Below, piece by piece: positions 42,254-49,108 of a stretch of 49,108 nt of DNA (positions are counted from its first letter, which is position 1; each line of letters starts with the position of its first letter). The notes beneath the pieces are model-generated. The model was not told the DNA's origin. It did not search any database and saw nothing but the letters and a program-made list of their open reading frames with translations. Made by a program: the position numbers and the translations under genes. Source of the stretch: Candidatus Fimenecus excrementavium (GTDB taxonomy: Bacteria > Bacillota > Clostridia > Oscillospirales > Acutalibacteraceae); assembly GCA_018712805.1 (NCBI GenBank), contig DVGI01000018.1, forward strand, positions 1-49,108, written 5' to 3'.

Positions 42254-42772
42254 TTACCCTGCGGCAGTCGTGCTTTCCGCTTGTTGTGTTGTGTTTTCGG
42301 CCCCGGGCGCGACGAACCCGTGCATAAAGCCGTCGAGCTCCGTTGAGGAAACATCTCCGCCGATGACCTGCCCGTCATACACCAAAAGATTGGCGTGGAT
42401 ACAATCGCGGTTTTCATAGCCCGGGTAATTGGTCACCTGATAGGTCCAGCATTTCACGCGCCGCGCGGCATACAGCGACAAATCAAACCCCTGAGATTTT
42501 TGCAGTTCGTTGTAAGCCGTGTAGGTGTCGTCAAAAGTTTCGGGAATAATGACCTCTTTGACTTCGACCGGGTCCTCGAGAACACTCCAGCCGAACTGCG
42601 AAAGGTAGGCAATTCGCTCCTCGGCCGTAGACGCCTTTAAATTCATATTCGAGTTGTTGGAAGCCTCGACGCCCTTTTTCGACACGACAAAAAATGCAAT
42701 GGCAACAGCCACGATACAGGCGATTAAAATATAAAGCTTAACCTGCCTTTTGTGCACGGAAAACACGAACAT
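42254..42772 (-). CDS. DUF4830 membrane-anchored protein
   Basis: About 172 residues, DUF4830 family, function unknown. One N-terminal helix (LYILIACIVAVAIAFFVVS) anchors an outside domain with the family pattern ERIAYLSQFGWSV, EVIIPETFDDTYTAYNELQ, QGFDLSLYAARRVKCWTYQV and LLVYDGQVIGGDVSSTELDG, then a Gln/Thr-rich tail. I chose the second ATG (42772), 9 bases from GAGG; the first directly abuts the site. That binding site is paired in a hairpin. It is probably the last gene of the rsmD-coaD unit. Confidence 0.82.
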   Translation of the reverse strand: MFVFSVHKRQVKLYILIACIVAVAIAFFVVSKKGVEASNNSNMNLKASTAEERIAYLSQFGWSVLEDPVEVKEVIIPETFDDTYTAYNELQKSQGFDLSLYAARRVKCWTYQVTNYPGYENRDCIHANLLVYDGQVIGGDVSSTELDGFMHGFVAPGAENTTQQAESTTAAG

Positions 42773-42777
42773 AAACA

Positions 42778-42812
42778 TTCACCTCGTACACATATATATG
42801 CGACGAGGTGAA
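42778..42812 (-). promoter_or_regulatory. Hairpin covering the DUF4830 gene ribosome binding site
   Basis: Perfect 9-base arms TTCACCTCG and CGAGGTGAA around a 17-base AT-rich loop. In the minus-strand RNA the 3' arm is the GAGGTGA SD sequence of the DUF4830 gene. No T tract follows, so a translational rather than a termination role is more likely. Confidence 0.45.
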
Positions 42813-42833
42813 AATACATGCAAAGCTATAAAC

Positions 42834-43367
42834 TTAGTTTTCGACTTTTTTGTGCTGTGCCGCAGCCCGCAGGGACTGGCGTGCACGGCGGATTTCGTTG
42901 ACGGAATTGGTAAGGCTTTCGTCGGCAAGCGCGACAATGTTTTCCACATATTCGCTTGCGCTTGAACGCATATCGTTCGCCCATTTCTGCGCCTGGTCGG
43001 TAAGTTCAGACGCCGTGGCACGAGCGCCCTCAACGATTTCGCCCGCCTGGGTGCGCGCTTGTGCCATAATGTCGGCGGCGGAAATCTCGGCACCTTTGGT
43101 GATTTCGTGCTCCGCAACAAGCTCTTTTGCACGCTTGTGCGCAGCGGCAATGATTTCGTCTGCAGAATTCTGGGCGGCGGTCAAAATTTCTTTCCGTTCG
43201 GAAGCAATTTTACGCGCCTGCATCAATTCGTCGGGCATATTCAACCGAATGTCCTCAATAACCCGGCGAATGTCCTCCACATTGACAAGCAAATTGGAAG
43301 TAAACGGAACGCTTTTCCCCTCTTCCAAAATATCTTCGATTTCATCCAGCAAGCTTTCTATTGTCAT
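42834..43367 (-). CDS. Long coiled-coil protein next to coaD
   Basis: A 177-residue, almost wholly helical, Ala/Glu-rich protein with heptad-like spacing (for example AAQNSADEIIAAAHKRAKEL). It resembles ATP-synthase b-subunit/V-type subunit H-like or DivIVA-like coiled-coil proteins annotated in Clostridia beside coaD. N-terminal motif IESLLDEIEDILEEGKSVPF. No membrane segment. Function unknown; a structural or cell-division role is only a guess. Overlaps coaD by 4 bases. Confidence 0.75.
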   Translation of the reverse strand: MTIESLLDEIEDILEEGKSVPFTSNLLVNVEDIRRVIEDIRLNMPDELMQARKIASERKEILTAAQNSADEIIAAAHKRAKELVAEHEITKGAEISAADIMAQARTQAGEIVEGARATASELTDQAQKWANDMRSSASEYVENIVALADESLTNSVNEIRRARQSLRAAAQHKKVEN

Positions 43368-43861
43368 TCTCTTTCACCTCTGCTGATTCTTTTGATTATA
43401 TCGTCACGAATTTCCTCGGGGACAAAATTGCTGATATCCCCGCCCAATTCGCAAACTTGTTTCACAACGCTGGAACTTAAAAACATGTTCTCGGCGGTGG
43501 TCGTTACAAAAATCGTTTCCAGCTCGCTGTTGAGCTTTTTATTGGTCAGCGCCTGCTGAAATTCATATTCAAAGTCGGAAACCGCGCGAAGCCCTTTCAC
43601 AACGGCAACCGCGTTTTTTTGACGCGCGTATTCCGCCAAAAGGCCGTCGTATTGCTCCACTTCCACGTTTTCCATATCCCGCGTGCAGCGTTTGAGCAAA
43701 TCCACGCGTTCGTCCGCGGAAAAGACATAAGTATTGCGCTTATGGTAATTGGTCATCACCACCACAAGCACTTTGTCAAACATCTTAGCGCTGCGGCGGA
43801 TAATGTCCAAATGCCCCATGGTGACCGGGTCAAAACTGCCGGGACAAATGACTGTTTTCAT
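43364..43861 (-). CDS. coaD: Phosphopantetheine adenylyltransferase
   Basis: The fourth step of coenzyme A synthesis, forming dephospho-CoA. 165 residues with CPGSFDPVTMGHLDIIRRS (HxGH-type nucleotide site), KRNTYVFSADERVDLL and the C-terminal VSDFEYEFQQALTNKKL. Directly follows rsmD with a 4-base overlap, a very common pair. Confidence 0.96.
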   Translation of the reverse strand: MKTVICPGSFDPVTMGHLDIIRRSAKMFDKVLVVVMTNYHKRNTYVFSADERVDLLKRCTRDMENVEVEQYDGLLAEYARQKNAVAVVKGLRAVSDFEYEFQQALTNKKLNSELETIFVTTTAENMFLSSSVVKQVCELGGDISNFVPEEIRDDIIKRISRGERE

Positions 43862-44409
43862 AGCGTTTCCTCTTGATTTCTGTATGTCGTCAGTTTGGTT
43901 TTGGAATATTTGTATTCGCGGAATTTCGTAAGTGTTCCCGCCGTTTCGGGAAGCTCCTCGCGCGCGTCGGTTTCACAAACGACCAGCGCGCCGGGTTTAC
44001 AGCAGCGCGCCGCAACCGGCAGTGCGTTTGCCACAAGCTCTTTTCTATAAGGCGGGTCTAAAAACACAATGTCAAACTTTTCCTGCGTATTGCGCATATA
44101 GGTAAAAGCATCCGCATTCAAAACCACGGCGTCGTCAAACAACTTCGTAAGTTTCAAATTCTCTTTGACCGTTTCAAAAGCCGCTTTGTTTTCATCAATA
44201 AAATAGGCCTTTGCAGCACCGCGGCTGAGCGCCTCGATACCAAGCTGACCGGAACCGGCAAACGCGTCAAGCACCGTTGCTCCGTCCAGCTCAAAATGGA
44301 CAATGCTGAACATTGCCTCTTTGACTTTGTCAGAAGTCGGGCGGACAACGTCCTCCCCTTCGAGCGTTTTGAGTTTTCGGCCTCTTGCCTTACCTGTAAT
44401 GACCCGCAT
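43858..44409 (-). CDS. rsmD: 16S rRNA G966-N2 methyltransferase RsmD
   Basis: 183 residues; N-terminal MRVITGKARGRKLKTLEG, the segment RPTSDKVKEAMFSIV, SAM motif VLDAFAGSGQLGIEALSRGA and catalytic DIVFLDPPYRKELV (DPPY). Binding site TAGGAG. First gene of the rsmD-coaD-coiled-coil-DUF4830 run, behind an extended -10 promoter. Confidence 0.95.
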   Translation of the reverse strand: MRVITGKARGRKLKTLEGEDVVRPTSDKVKEAMFSIVHFELDGATVLDAFAGSGQLGIEALSRGAAKAYFIDENKAAFETVKENLKLTKLFDDAVVLNADAFTYMRNTQEKFDIVFLDPPYRKELVANALPVAARCCKPGALVVCETDAREELPETAGTLTKFREYKYSKTKLTTYRNQEETL

Positions 44410-44446
44410 GGCACACTCCTAAAAGATTACAATGCTATTTTTCACT

Positions 44447-44455
44447 ATTTTAGCA
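44447..44455 (-). promoter_or_regulatory. Extended -10 promoter of rsmD
   Basis: TGCTAAAAT (TG-N-TAAAAT) on the minus strand, about 40 bases before rsmD. The -35 region is poor (TGATTT at 17 bases); a TTGACT lies nearer, so the exact pairing is uncertain. Confidence 0.4.
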
Positions 44456-44474
44456 TAAAAGTCAACTAAAATCA

Positions 44475-45131
44475 TCATTTTTTTAAAGAGAGCAACAAAT
44501 TTTTCAGCTCTTGGGTGTTGGTTACGGTCGTTTTTACGCCGACTTTTTGTAAATCGGCAAGGTCACGGAAGCCCCAAAGCACGCCGATTGCGTCCATACC
44601 GGCGTTTTTCGCCGTCTGGATATCCACGTCGCTGTCGCCGATAAACACCGCTTCGTCTTTGGTAACGCCCATTTTAGAAAGCGCGTAATACACCCCGTCC
44701 GGCGCGGGCTTGTTCGGTCTGCCGTCCACGCTGCCGACCACGGTTTTAATATATTTCCCGAACAAATCACCGCAAAGCGCCTGCGCGGCAAAATCCGCCT
44801 TGTTGGTGACGATTGCCATTTTATAACCGGCTTCGTAAAGCGCTTTCAGCATATCGGAAATGCCGTCGTATTCGGCGGTTTTATTTTCCATATTATGTTT
44901 ATAGTGTTCGCAAAACGCTTCGTAACATTCTTGCGTTTTTTCGGGCGTTGCGCCGGCGGGCACCGCACGTTCAATCAGTTTGCGAATCCCGTTGCCGACA
45001 AAGCGGCGCACTTCGTCATAGCTTCTTTCGGGAAAACCGCAGGACTGCAAGGCAAAGTTCGTGCTGTCCTTTAAATCGTCCAGCGTATTGAGAAGCGTTC
45101 CGTCCAAATCAAAAACAATAGCTTTTTTCAT
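44475..45131 (-). CDS. gph: HAD phosphatase, phosphoglycolate phosphatase-like
   Basis: About 218 residues. HAD motif I VFDLDGTLLNTLDDL, motif II AIVTNK, motif III around GRPNKPAPD and motif IV VFIGDSDVDIQTAKNAG. C1-type cap with FVGNGIRKLIERAV. Gph or PpaX-like; removal of 2-phosphoglycolate from DNA repair would suit its place after uvrC, but other small phosphoesters are possible. The ATG at 45131 follows GAGG by 9 bases and comes just after the uvrC stop. Confidence 0.85.
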   Translation of the reverse strand: MKKAIVFDLDGTLLNTLDDLKDSTNFALQSCGFPERSYDEVRRFVGNGIRKLIERAVPAGATPEKTQECYEAFCEHYKHNMENKTAEYDGISDMLKALYEAGYKMAIVTNKADFAAQALCGDLFGKYIKTVVGSVDGRPNKPAPDGVYYALSKMGVTKDEAVFIGDSDVDIQTAKNAGMDAIGVLWGFRDLADLQKVGVKTTVTNTQELKNLLLSLKK

Positions 45132-45132
45132 G

Positions 45133-46968
45133 TTATTCATCCTCTTGGTGATAATAGGCGTAAATTTTTTCCGCCGTTTTTCGTTGTATGCCCTCCGCCT
45201 TGCAAAGCTCCTCCACGGAAGCTGAACGAATGGCGGTCAGCGTTTTAAAGTGTTTTAAAAGCGCCTTTGCCTTGTTTTCGCCGATGCCGTCGATTTCCGT
45301 AAGCGTCAGCGCAAGGCTACGTTTGGCGTGCTTGCTGTGGTGATAAGCGACCGAGAAACGGTGGACCTCTTCTTGTATATCGGAAATCAATGTAAAGACG
45401 CGCCGTTTCGACTGGATTTCAATTTCACCGCCGTTACATGCAATCGCGCGGGTGCGGTGTTTGTTGTCTTTCACCATACCGAACAGCGGCACCTGCAACC
45501 CGTGCGCTTGGAGCACCGGCATCACAGCGTGCACCTGCCCGATACCGCCGTCGAGCAAAATCAAATCGGGGAGCCTGCCGAAACCCTCGCCGCTGTCTTT
45601 GCATTTTTCATATTCTGCAAAGCGCCGTTCGAGCACTTCGTGCATGGCTCGGTAATCGTCATTGCCGGTAAACGACTGAATTTTAAAGCGTTTATAAGCG
45701 CTTTTCAGCGGTTTGCCGTCTTGGAACACGACCATACCGGCGACGCTGTCCTGACCGGCGGTATGGGAAATATCGTAAGATTCAATATAATTGGGTGTGC
45801 GTTCAAGCCCCAGCAAATCCCGCAGTTCTTCGAGCACCGCGACGGATTTTCCGGTTTTGCCGAGCTTTAACGCCAATTTTTCCTGCGCGTTTTCGCGGCA
45901 CATGTGCACAACTTCCAGTTGCTCGCCGCGTTTCGGGCAAACGATAACCACCTTTTTGCCTTTTTTCTCCGAAAGCCAGCGCTCCAAATCTGCCTGCCCT
46001 TCTACCCCGCCGTCCACGGTGACGCGGCGCGGAATGTTGCGCTGCATAGAATAATAGGAAGAAATCGCAGACGACATCATGCTTTGGGTACTTTCGGTTT
46101 TATCAAAAAAGAAATGTTCGCTGTCAAACAGCCGCCCGTCTGAAAAACGAAGCACGGCAAGGCAAACGGTGTTTTCCGACTCCGCTATGGAAAAGACGTC
46201 CTGTTCTTCCACGGACTTGAAAACGACTTTTTGCTTGTCCTGCATGCGCTGTATGGCGCGAATCCGGTCGCGCAAAGTCGCGGCGCGCTCAAAGTCCATA
46301 TCTTCTGCCGCCTGCTGCATTTGCGCTTCCATGGAACGCAGGATTTCTCGCGTATCGCCTTTTAAAAAGCGAAGTGCCTCTTCGACGCGTTCGGCGTATT
46401 CTTTTTGTTTCACTTTCCCTGTGCAGACACCGCAGCACTGGTGGATATAATAATTTAAGCAAGGGCGGCTGCGGGTAATTTTTCCGTCAAAGGTTTTGCC
46501 GCATTGCGGGAGCATAAAAATCTTGTTGGCGGCGTCCACGCTTTGCTTAACGGCATAAGAACTGGTGTACGGGCCGATATATTCTGCGCCGTCGTCATAT
46601 TTTTGCAAAACCGCCGTTATGGTTTTGTATTTGTCGCCCGCCACGCGGATATAGCTATAACCTTTATCGTCTTTGAGCAGGATATTGTATTTCGGCATAT
46701 GCTGCTTAATCAAGCTGCATTCGAGCACCAGTGCTTCAAACTCGCTGTCGGTCACAATATAGTCAAAATGGTCCATGTTTTCGACCATTTTGCGCACTTT
46801 GATTGTGTGGCCGTTCGGCGAGCCGAAATATTGGCTGACGCGGTTTTTGAGCGCTTTTGCCTTGCCGATATAAATAATTTCATTTTGCTTGTTTTTCATG
46901 ATATACACGCCGGGCAGCAGCGGAAGCCGCATTGCCTTTGCGCGCAGTTCAGCACGCTTTTCGTTCAA
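45133..46968 (-). CDS. uvrC: Excinuclease ABC subunit C
   Basis: Makes both incisions in nucleotide excision repair. About 611 residues: GIY-YIG nuclease (PGVYIMKNKQNEIIYIGKAK), a cysteine-rich stretch (QCGKTFDGK, CLNYYIHQCCGVCTGK), UVR motif (AAEDMDFERAATLRDRI), RNase H-like domain (DGGVEGQADLE; LILLDGGIGQVHA) and C-terminal helix-hairpin-helix pair (IDGIGENKAKALLKHF; AEGIQRKTAEKI). I chose the TTG at 46966-46968 (MNEKRAEL), close behind GGTGGTGAGG; the longer frame runs through the upstream terminator. Confidence 0.94.
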   Translation of the reverse strand: MNEKRAELRAKAMRLPLLPGVYIMKNKQNEIIYIGKAKALKNRVSQYFGSPNGHTIKVRKMVENMDHFDYIVTDSEFEALVLECSLIKQHMPKYNILLKDDKGYSYIRVAGDKYKTITAVLQKYDDGAEYIGPYTSSYAVKQSVDAANKIFMLPQCGKTFDGKITRSRPCLNYYIHQCCGVCTGKVKQKEYAERVEEALRFLKGDTREILRSMEAQMQQAAEDMDFERAATLRDRIRAIQRMQDKQKVVFKSVEEQDVFSIAESENTVCLAVLRFSDGRLFDSEHFFFDKTESTQSMMSSAISSYYSMQRNIPRRVTVDGGVEGQADLERWLSEKKGKKVVIVCPKRGEQLEVVHMCRENAQEKLALKLGKTGKSVAVLEELRDLLGLERTPNYIESYDISHTAGQDSVAGMVVFQDGKPLKSAYKRFKIQSFTGNDDYRAMHEVLERRFAEYEKCKDSGEGFGRLPDLILLDGGIGQVHAVMPVLQAHGLQVPLFGMVKDNKHRTRAIACNGGEIEIQSKRRVFTLISDIQEEVHRFSVAYHHSKHAKRSLALTLTEIDGIGENKAKALLKHFKTLTAIRSASVEELCKAEGIQRKTAEKIYAYYHQEDE

Positions 46969-47001
46969 AACCTCACCACCTAAAACGCCGTGATACAAAA
47001 T

Positions 47002-47034
47002 CAGACACACCGAAGCAAACGCGCGGCGTGTCTG
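47002..47034 (-). terminator. Terminator between HPr gene and uvrC
   Basis: An 11-base stem (CAGACACACCG / CGGCGTGTCTG, one G-U pair) with an 11-base loop, followed in the minus direction by ATTTTG, about 25 bases after the HPr stop. Confidence 0.6.
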
Positions 47035-47059
47035 TGGGAAATCATATTCTAATTATGTG

Positions 47060-47323
47060 TTATTCAGCAAAACCGGATTCAACCAGTTTCACAAGACCTT
47101 CAACGGCTTGTTCCTCATCGGGACCGCCGGCAATAATACGGATTTTCGTGTCGCCCATGATGCCGAGGGAAAGAACACCGAGCAAGCTCTTTGCGTTCAC
47201 TCTTCTTTCGTCCTTTTCGACCCAAATCGAAGATTTGTATTCGTTCGCCTTCTGGATAAAGAAGGTAGCCGGACGAGCATGCAGACCAACTTGATTCTGA
47301 ACAACAACTTCTTTAACGAACAT
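47060..47323 (-). CDS. ptsH: HPr phosphocarrier protein
   Basis: The phosphocarrier of the sugar phosphotransferase system. 87 residues from the ATG at 47323 (GGGGAG 7 bases upstream). His15 lies in VGLHARPATFF and the regulatory Ser46 in NAKSLLGVLSLGI, both at the textbook positions, so it can be phosphorylated by enzyme I and by HPr kinase. Crh-type paralogues lack His15, so this is a true HPr. It stands alone behind its own promoter; no enzyme I gene is in the window. Confidence 0.92.
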   Translation of the reverse strand: MFVKEVVVQNQVGLHARPATFFIQKANEYKSSIWVEKDERRVNAKSLLGVLSLGIMGDTKIRIIAGGPDEEQAVEGLVKLVESGFAE

Positions 47324-47383
47324 AATCATTCTCCCCATATATCAAAATAATAGGAATAGGTTTATCCTGCTTTCCAGTAACAT

Positions 47384-47411
47384 ATTATACCACAAAACTT
47401 GTCCTCGTCAA
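47384..47411 (-). promoter_or_regulatory. Promoter of ptsH
   Basis: TTGACG, 16-base spacer, TATAAT on the minus strand, about 60 bases upstream of the HPr start. Confidence 0.65.
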
Positions 47412-47553
47412 CGGTTAAAACACGATATATGGGGGATTTTGCAAGATTTCAGTGGGTGTTCCAAAGTCGATTTATATTCACAGCTTCAACTTTGTGCAAA
47501 TTGACAACAGGAATTGCGTACACATATTGAATATACACAAAAAATTCGCGAAA

Positions 47554-48576
47554 TTAGTTGAGAACACGCTGGTGCACGGTCGGGGTGCTCGAGGAAAGTG
47601 TTCCAAACTTGCAGCCGGCGGCTTTGTAATACTCAATAATGGCCGGCAGCGCCGCCACAGTGGTTTTTTTTGCGCCGGCGTCATGCATCAAAACAACAAC
47701 CGTTTGCTTGGACGGCAGTTTTCGGCAATTATTAATTAATGTCGCCGCCGGAATCGAATTCCCGTTGGCGTCGCCGGAGGAAACATTCCAGTCAAAATAA
47801 ACATAGCCTTTGTCCGCCATTTGCGCAGTTAAGCGGCTCATAATGCCCTTGTTGTATTTCCGGCTGACGGTATTGCTGCTCCCGCCGGGAAAGCGGACAA
47901 CATTGCTTCGCACGCCGGTTTCGTTATAGACCAAATCCGAAATCTGCTGTAAATCCTGAAAATAAGCGGTTTCGGAAGAATAGATTTTTTTATAGTCATG
48001 CGAGTAGGAGTGCAGCGCGATTGTGTGACCGTCGGCAACAATGTCTTTCATATATTTATTATATTTCCCGCCGTTAATGACAAAAAAAGTCGCCTTGACG
48101 CCATATTGCTTCAAAATCCGAAGCACTTCCGGCGTGCGAGACGACGGGCCGTCATCGAACGTCAAATAAATCGTTTTGGCGGACAAATCGGGGACTTTTG
48201 AAGGCACGGTCGGTTGTGGTTGGGGTTTCGGTGTTGCCGGGGTTTCTTCCGGCTTCTCGGTTGCTGTCGCTTTTTTCAGCGCAATTTGTTTATTAAGCTC
48301 AGAAATCTTATCGTTCAGCTCATTTTTTTCGCTCTCATACGCCGCACTTTGCTCGTTTAACGCGTCCTGATAAGAGGATGCTTCCTGCTGCTTTTGCCCG
48401 GCAAGGCTTTCCTGCGCCTGCTGTGCGCTTACAAGTGCTTCGGAAGCGGAGGCGGAATTTTGTTTTAATGTTTTATATTTTGAACCTGTGACGGCGAGCG
48501 CAATGGATAAACACAAAATAACAGCCGCTAACACGAGCAAAATCATTCTTTCGATACGAATGCGTTTTTTTGTCAT
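47554..48576 (-). CDS. Membrane-anchored polysaccharide deacetylase (CE4)
   Basis: A 340-residue CE4-family deacetylase. An N-terminal membrane helix (MILLVLAAVILCLSIALAV) is followed by a coiled coil of about 70 residues (ISELNKQIALKK region), a Pro/Thr linker (about residues 118-135), and the NodB domain with TFDDGPSSRTPE (Asp, metal site), ALHSYSHDY (HxxxH), RFPGGSSNTV, DWNVSSGDANG and VVLMHD. Likely acts outside the cell on N-acetylglucosamine of peptidoglycan or another polymer. Start at the ATG at 48576 (AGAAGGTG upstream). Promoter and an inverted repeat lie directly upstream. Confidence 0.88.
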   Translation of the reverse strand: MTKKRIRIERMILLVLAAVILCLSIALAVTGSKYKTLKQNSASASEALVSAQQAQESLAGQKQQEASSYQDALNEQSAAYESEKNELNDKISELNKQIALKKATATEKPEETPATPKPQPQPTVPSKVPDLSAKTIYLTFDDGPSSRTPEVLRILKQYGVKATFFVINGGKYNKYMKDIVADGHTIALHSYSHDYKKIYSSETAYFQDLQQISDLVYNETGVRSNVVRFPGGSSNTVSRKYNKGIMSRLTAQMADKGYVYFDWNVSSGDANGNSIPAATLINNCRKLPSKQTVVVLMHDAGAKKTTVAALPAIIEYYKAAGCKFGTLSSSTPTVHQRVLN

Positions 48577-48610
48577 AATGCACCTTCTTTCGACAAATCT
48601 TTCTACCCCC

Positions 48611-48639
48611 ATAGTAAGCGGAATTTTTAGGAAAGTCAA
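48611..48639 (-). promoter_or_regulatory. Promoter of the polysaccharide deacetylase gene
   Basis: TTGACT, 17-base spacer, TACTAT on the minus strand, about 35 bases before the start codon. Confidence 0.65.
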
Positions 48640-48645
48640 GTTACA

Positions 48646-48680
48646 AATTCTTACGAAATTCTTAATACCGCGTAAGAATT
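48646..48680. repeat. Inverted repeat upstream of the deacetylase promoter
   Basis: Perfect 10-base arms AATTCTTACG and CGTAAGAATT, 15 bases apart, with a third AATTCTTA between them. It sits immediately upstream of the -35 box, a usual place for an activator site. Confidence 0.5.
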
Positions 48681-48725
48681 ATCCTGCCCTGTTTCTAAAG
48701 CAAAAAAAGCAAATAAGCAAAAAAA

Positions 48726-48750
48726 GAAAGAGCAGAAAATCTGCTCTTTC
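48726..48750 (-). terminator. Terminator of rplS
   Basis: A perfect 11-base stem (GAAAGAGCAGA / TCTGCTCTTTC) with a 3-base loop and a run of seven T in the minus direction, 20 bases after the rplS stop. Confidence 0.85.
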
Positions 48751-48770
48751 AAAACGTCTTGTTGATTCAG

Positions 48771-49108
48771 TTAGATTTGCTCTTTAACTTTGGCAGCCTT
48801 ACCGACTCTGTCGCGCAGGTAGTAAAGTTTGCTTCTGCGGACTTTACCGGAACGAACCAATTCGACCTTTGCAACGTTGGGAGAATTTACAGGGAAAACT
48901 CTTTCCACGCCGACACCGTAAGAAACGCGGCGAACGGTAAAGGTTTCGGAAACGCCGCTGCCTTTGACAGCGATAATCGTGCCTTCAAAAACCTGAATTC
49001 TTTCTCTTTCACCTTCACGAATCTTTACGTGAACTTTCACAACGTCGCCAACTTTAACGTGCGGACGGTCTTCTTTAATCATGCCTTCGGTAATCACTTT
49101 CAATGCGT
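48771..49108 (-). CDS. rplS: 50S ribosomal protein L19 (N-terminus cut off by the window)
   Basis: L19 lies at the 30S-50S interface. The visible part runs from [13 protein letters not shown] to the usual end [18 protein letters not shown], with [13 protein letters not shown] and [18 protein letters not shown]. The frame is open to the window edge; clostridial L19 commonly begins MDALK, so only one or two codons are probably missing. The in-frame TTG at 49101-49103 is therefore not taken as the start. rimM-trmD, usual upstream partners, would be outside the window. Confidence 0.93.
   Translation of the reverse strand, partial: ALKVITEGMIKEDRPHVKVGDVVKVHVKIREGERERIQVFEGTIIAVKGSGVSETFTVRRVSYGVGVERVFPVNSPNVAKVELVRSGKVRRSKLYYLRDRVGKAAKVKEQI

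Noticed and set aside
1-49108. tRNA or rRNA genes, CRISPR arrays, prophage, toxin-antitoxin or defence systems
   Set aside because: Reading the gaps and proteins showed none of their usual signs; gaps between genes are mostly too short to hold RNA genes.

Overview
The window looks like chromosomal DNA of an endospore-forming Firmicute of class Clostridia, probably of the Oscillospiraceae/Ruminococcaceae type. The reasons are sporulation genes (spoIIID, an alpha/beta SASP gene, spoVM, a ytfJ/gerW-type gene, a dacF-type D,D-carboxypeptidase), the gene order yicC-remA-gmk-rpoZ-priA-def-fmt-rsmB-rlmN-prpC-prkC-rsgA-thiN-spoVM known from Bacillus and Clostridia, and clostridial families such as DUF1858, DUF2953, DUF3343 and DUF4830. 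Nearly every gene is on the minus strand. The only long plus-strand reading frames are nadE and a recombinase fragment.

Region by region. (1) 1-1070: the edge of a mobile or accessory patch, with the first codons of a minus-strand gene, about 385 bases with a hairpin and a two-copy imperfect repeat, and an orphan C-terminal piece of a large serine recombinase. (2) 1071-9359: rqcH, nif3-like and trmK; a DUF1858 gene behind an unusual ileS; a polyprenyl-phosphate-type glycosyltransferase; spoIIID and a SASP gene. (3) 9468-13152: a small membrane protein, alaA, and nadE divergent from it. (4) 13212-26797: one 13.5-kb co-directional array from yicC down to spoVM, with a good sigma-A-type promoter in front of yicC. 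It covers RNA decay, matrix regulation, nucleotide synthesis, replication restart, N-terminal Met processing, rRNA methylation, the PrpC/PrkC phosphatase-kinase pair, ribosome assembly and thiamine activation. It ends in two very small genes, a 50-residue membrane protein and spoVM. (5) 26854-33252: rluB, dacF, ytfJ, DUF2953, scpB-scpA, a site-2 protease and prmC. (6) 33252-39996: cdaA-cdaR (c-di-AMP synthesis), an FG-GAP/VCBS-like lipoprotein, a response regulator and histidine kinase, and DUF1385, apparently one transcription unit that runs into prmC. (7) 40084-42236: a cysteine desulfurase-like gene with a DUF3343 (Se/S carrier-like) gene, and an rsuA-type pseudouridine synthase broken by one in-frame amber codon. 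(8) 42254-49108: DUF4830, a coiled-coil protein, coaD, rsmD, gph, uvrC, HPr, an anchored polysaccharide deacetylase, and rplS running off the window.

Most of the window is housekeeping chromosome and I see no defence island, prophage, CRISPR array or biosynthetic cluster. The points that most deserve a second look are the unannotated spoVM and its 50-residue neighbour, the amber-interrupted rsuA gene, the divergent IleS, two hairpins that appear to cover Shine-Dalgarno (SD) sequences (dacF and DUF4830), and the c-di-AMP/lipoprotein/two-component cluster. Several starts were moved to internal TTG, GTG or ATG codons because a clear SD sequence lies at the right distance. All functional names come from reading the protein sequences; no database search was run.
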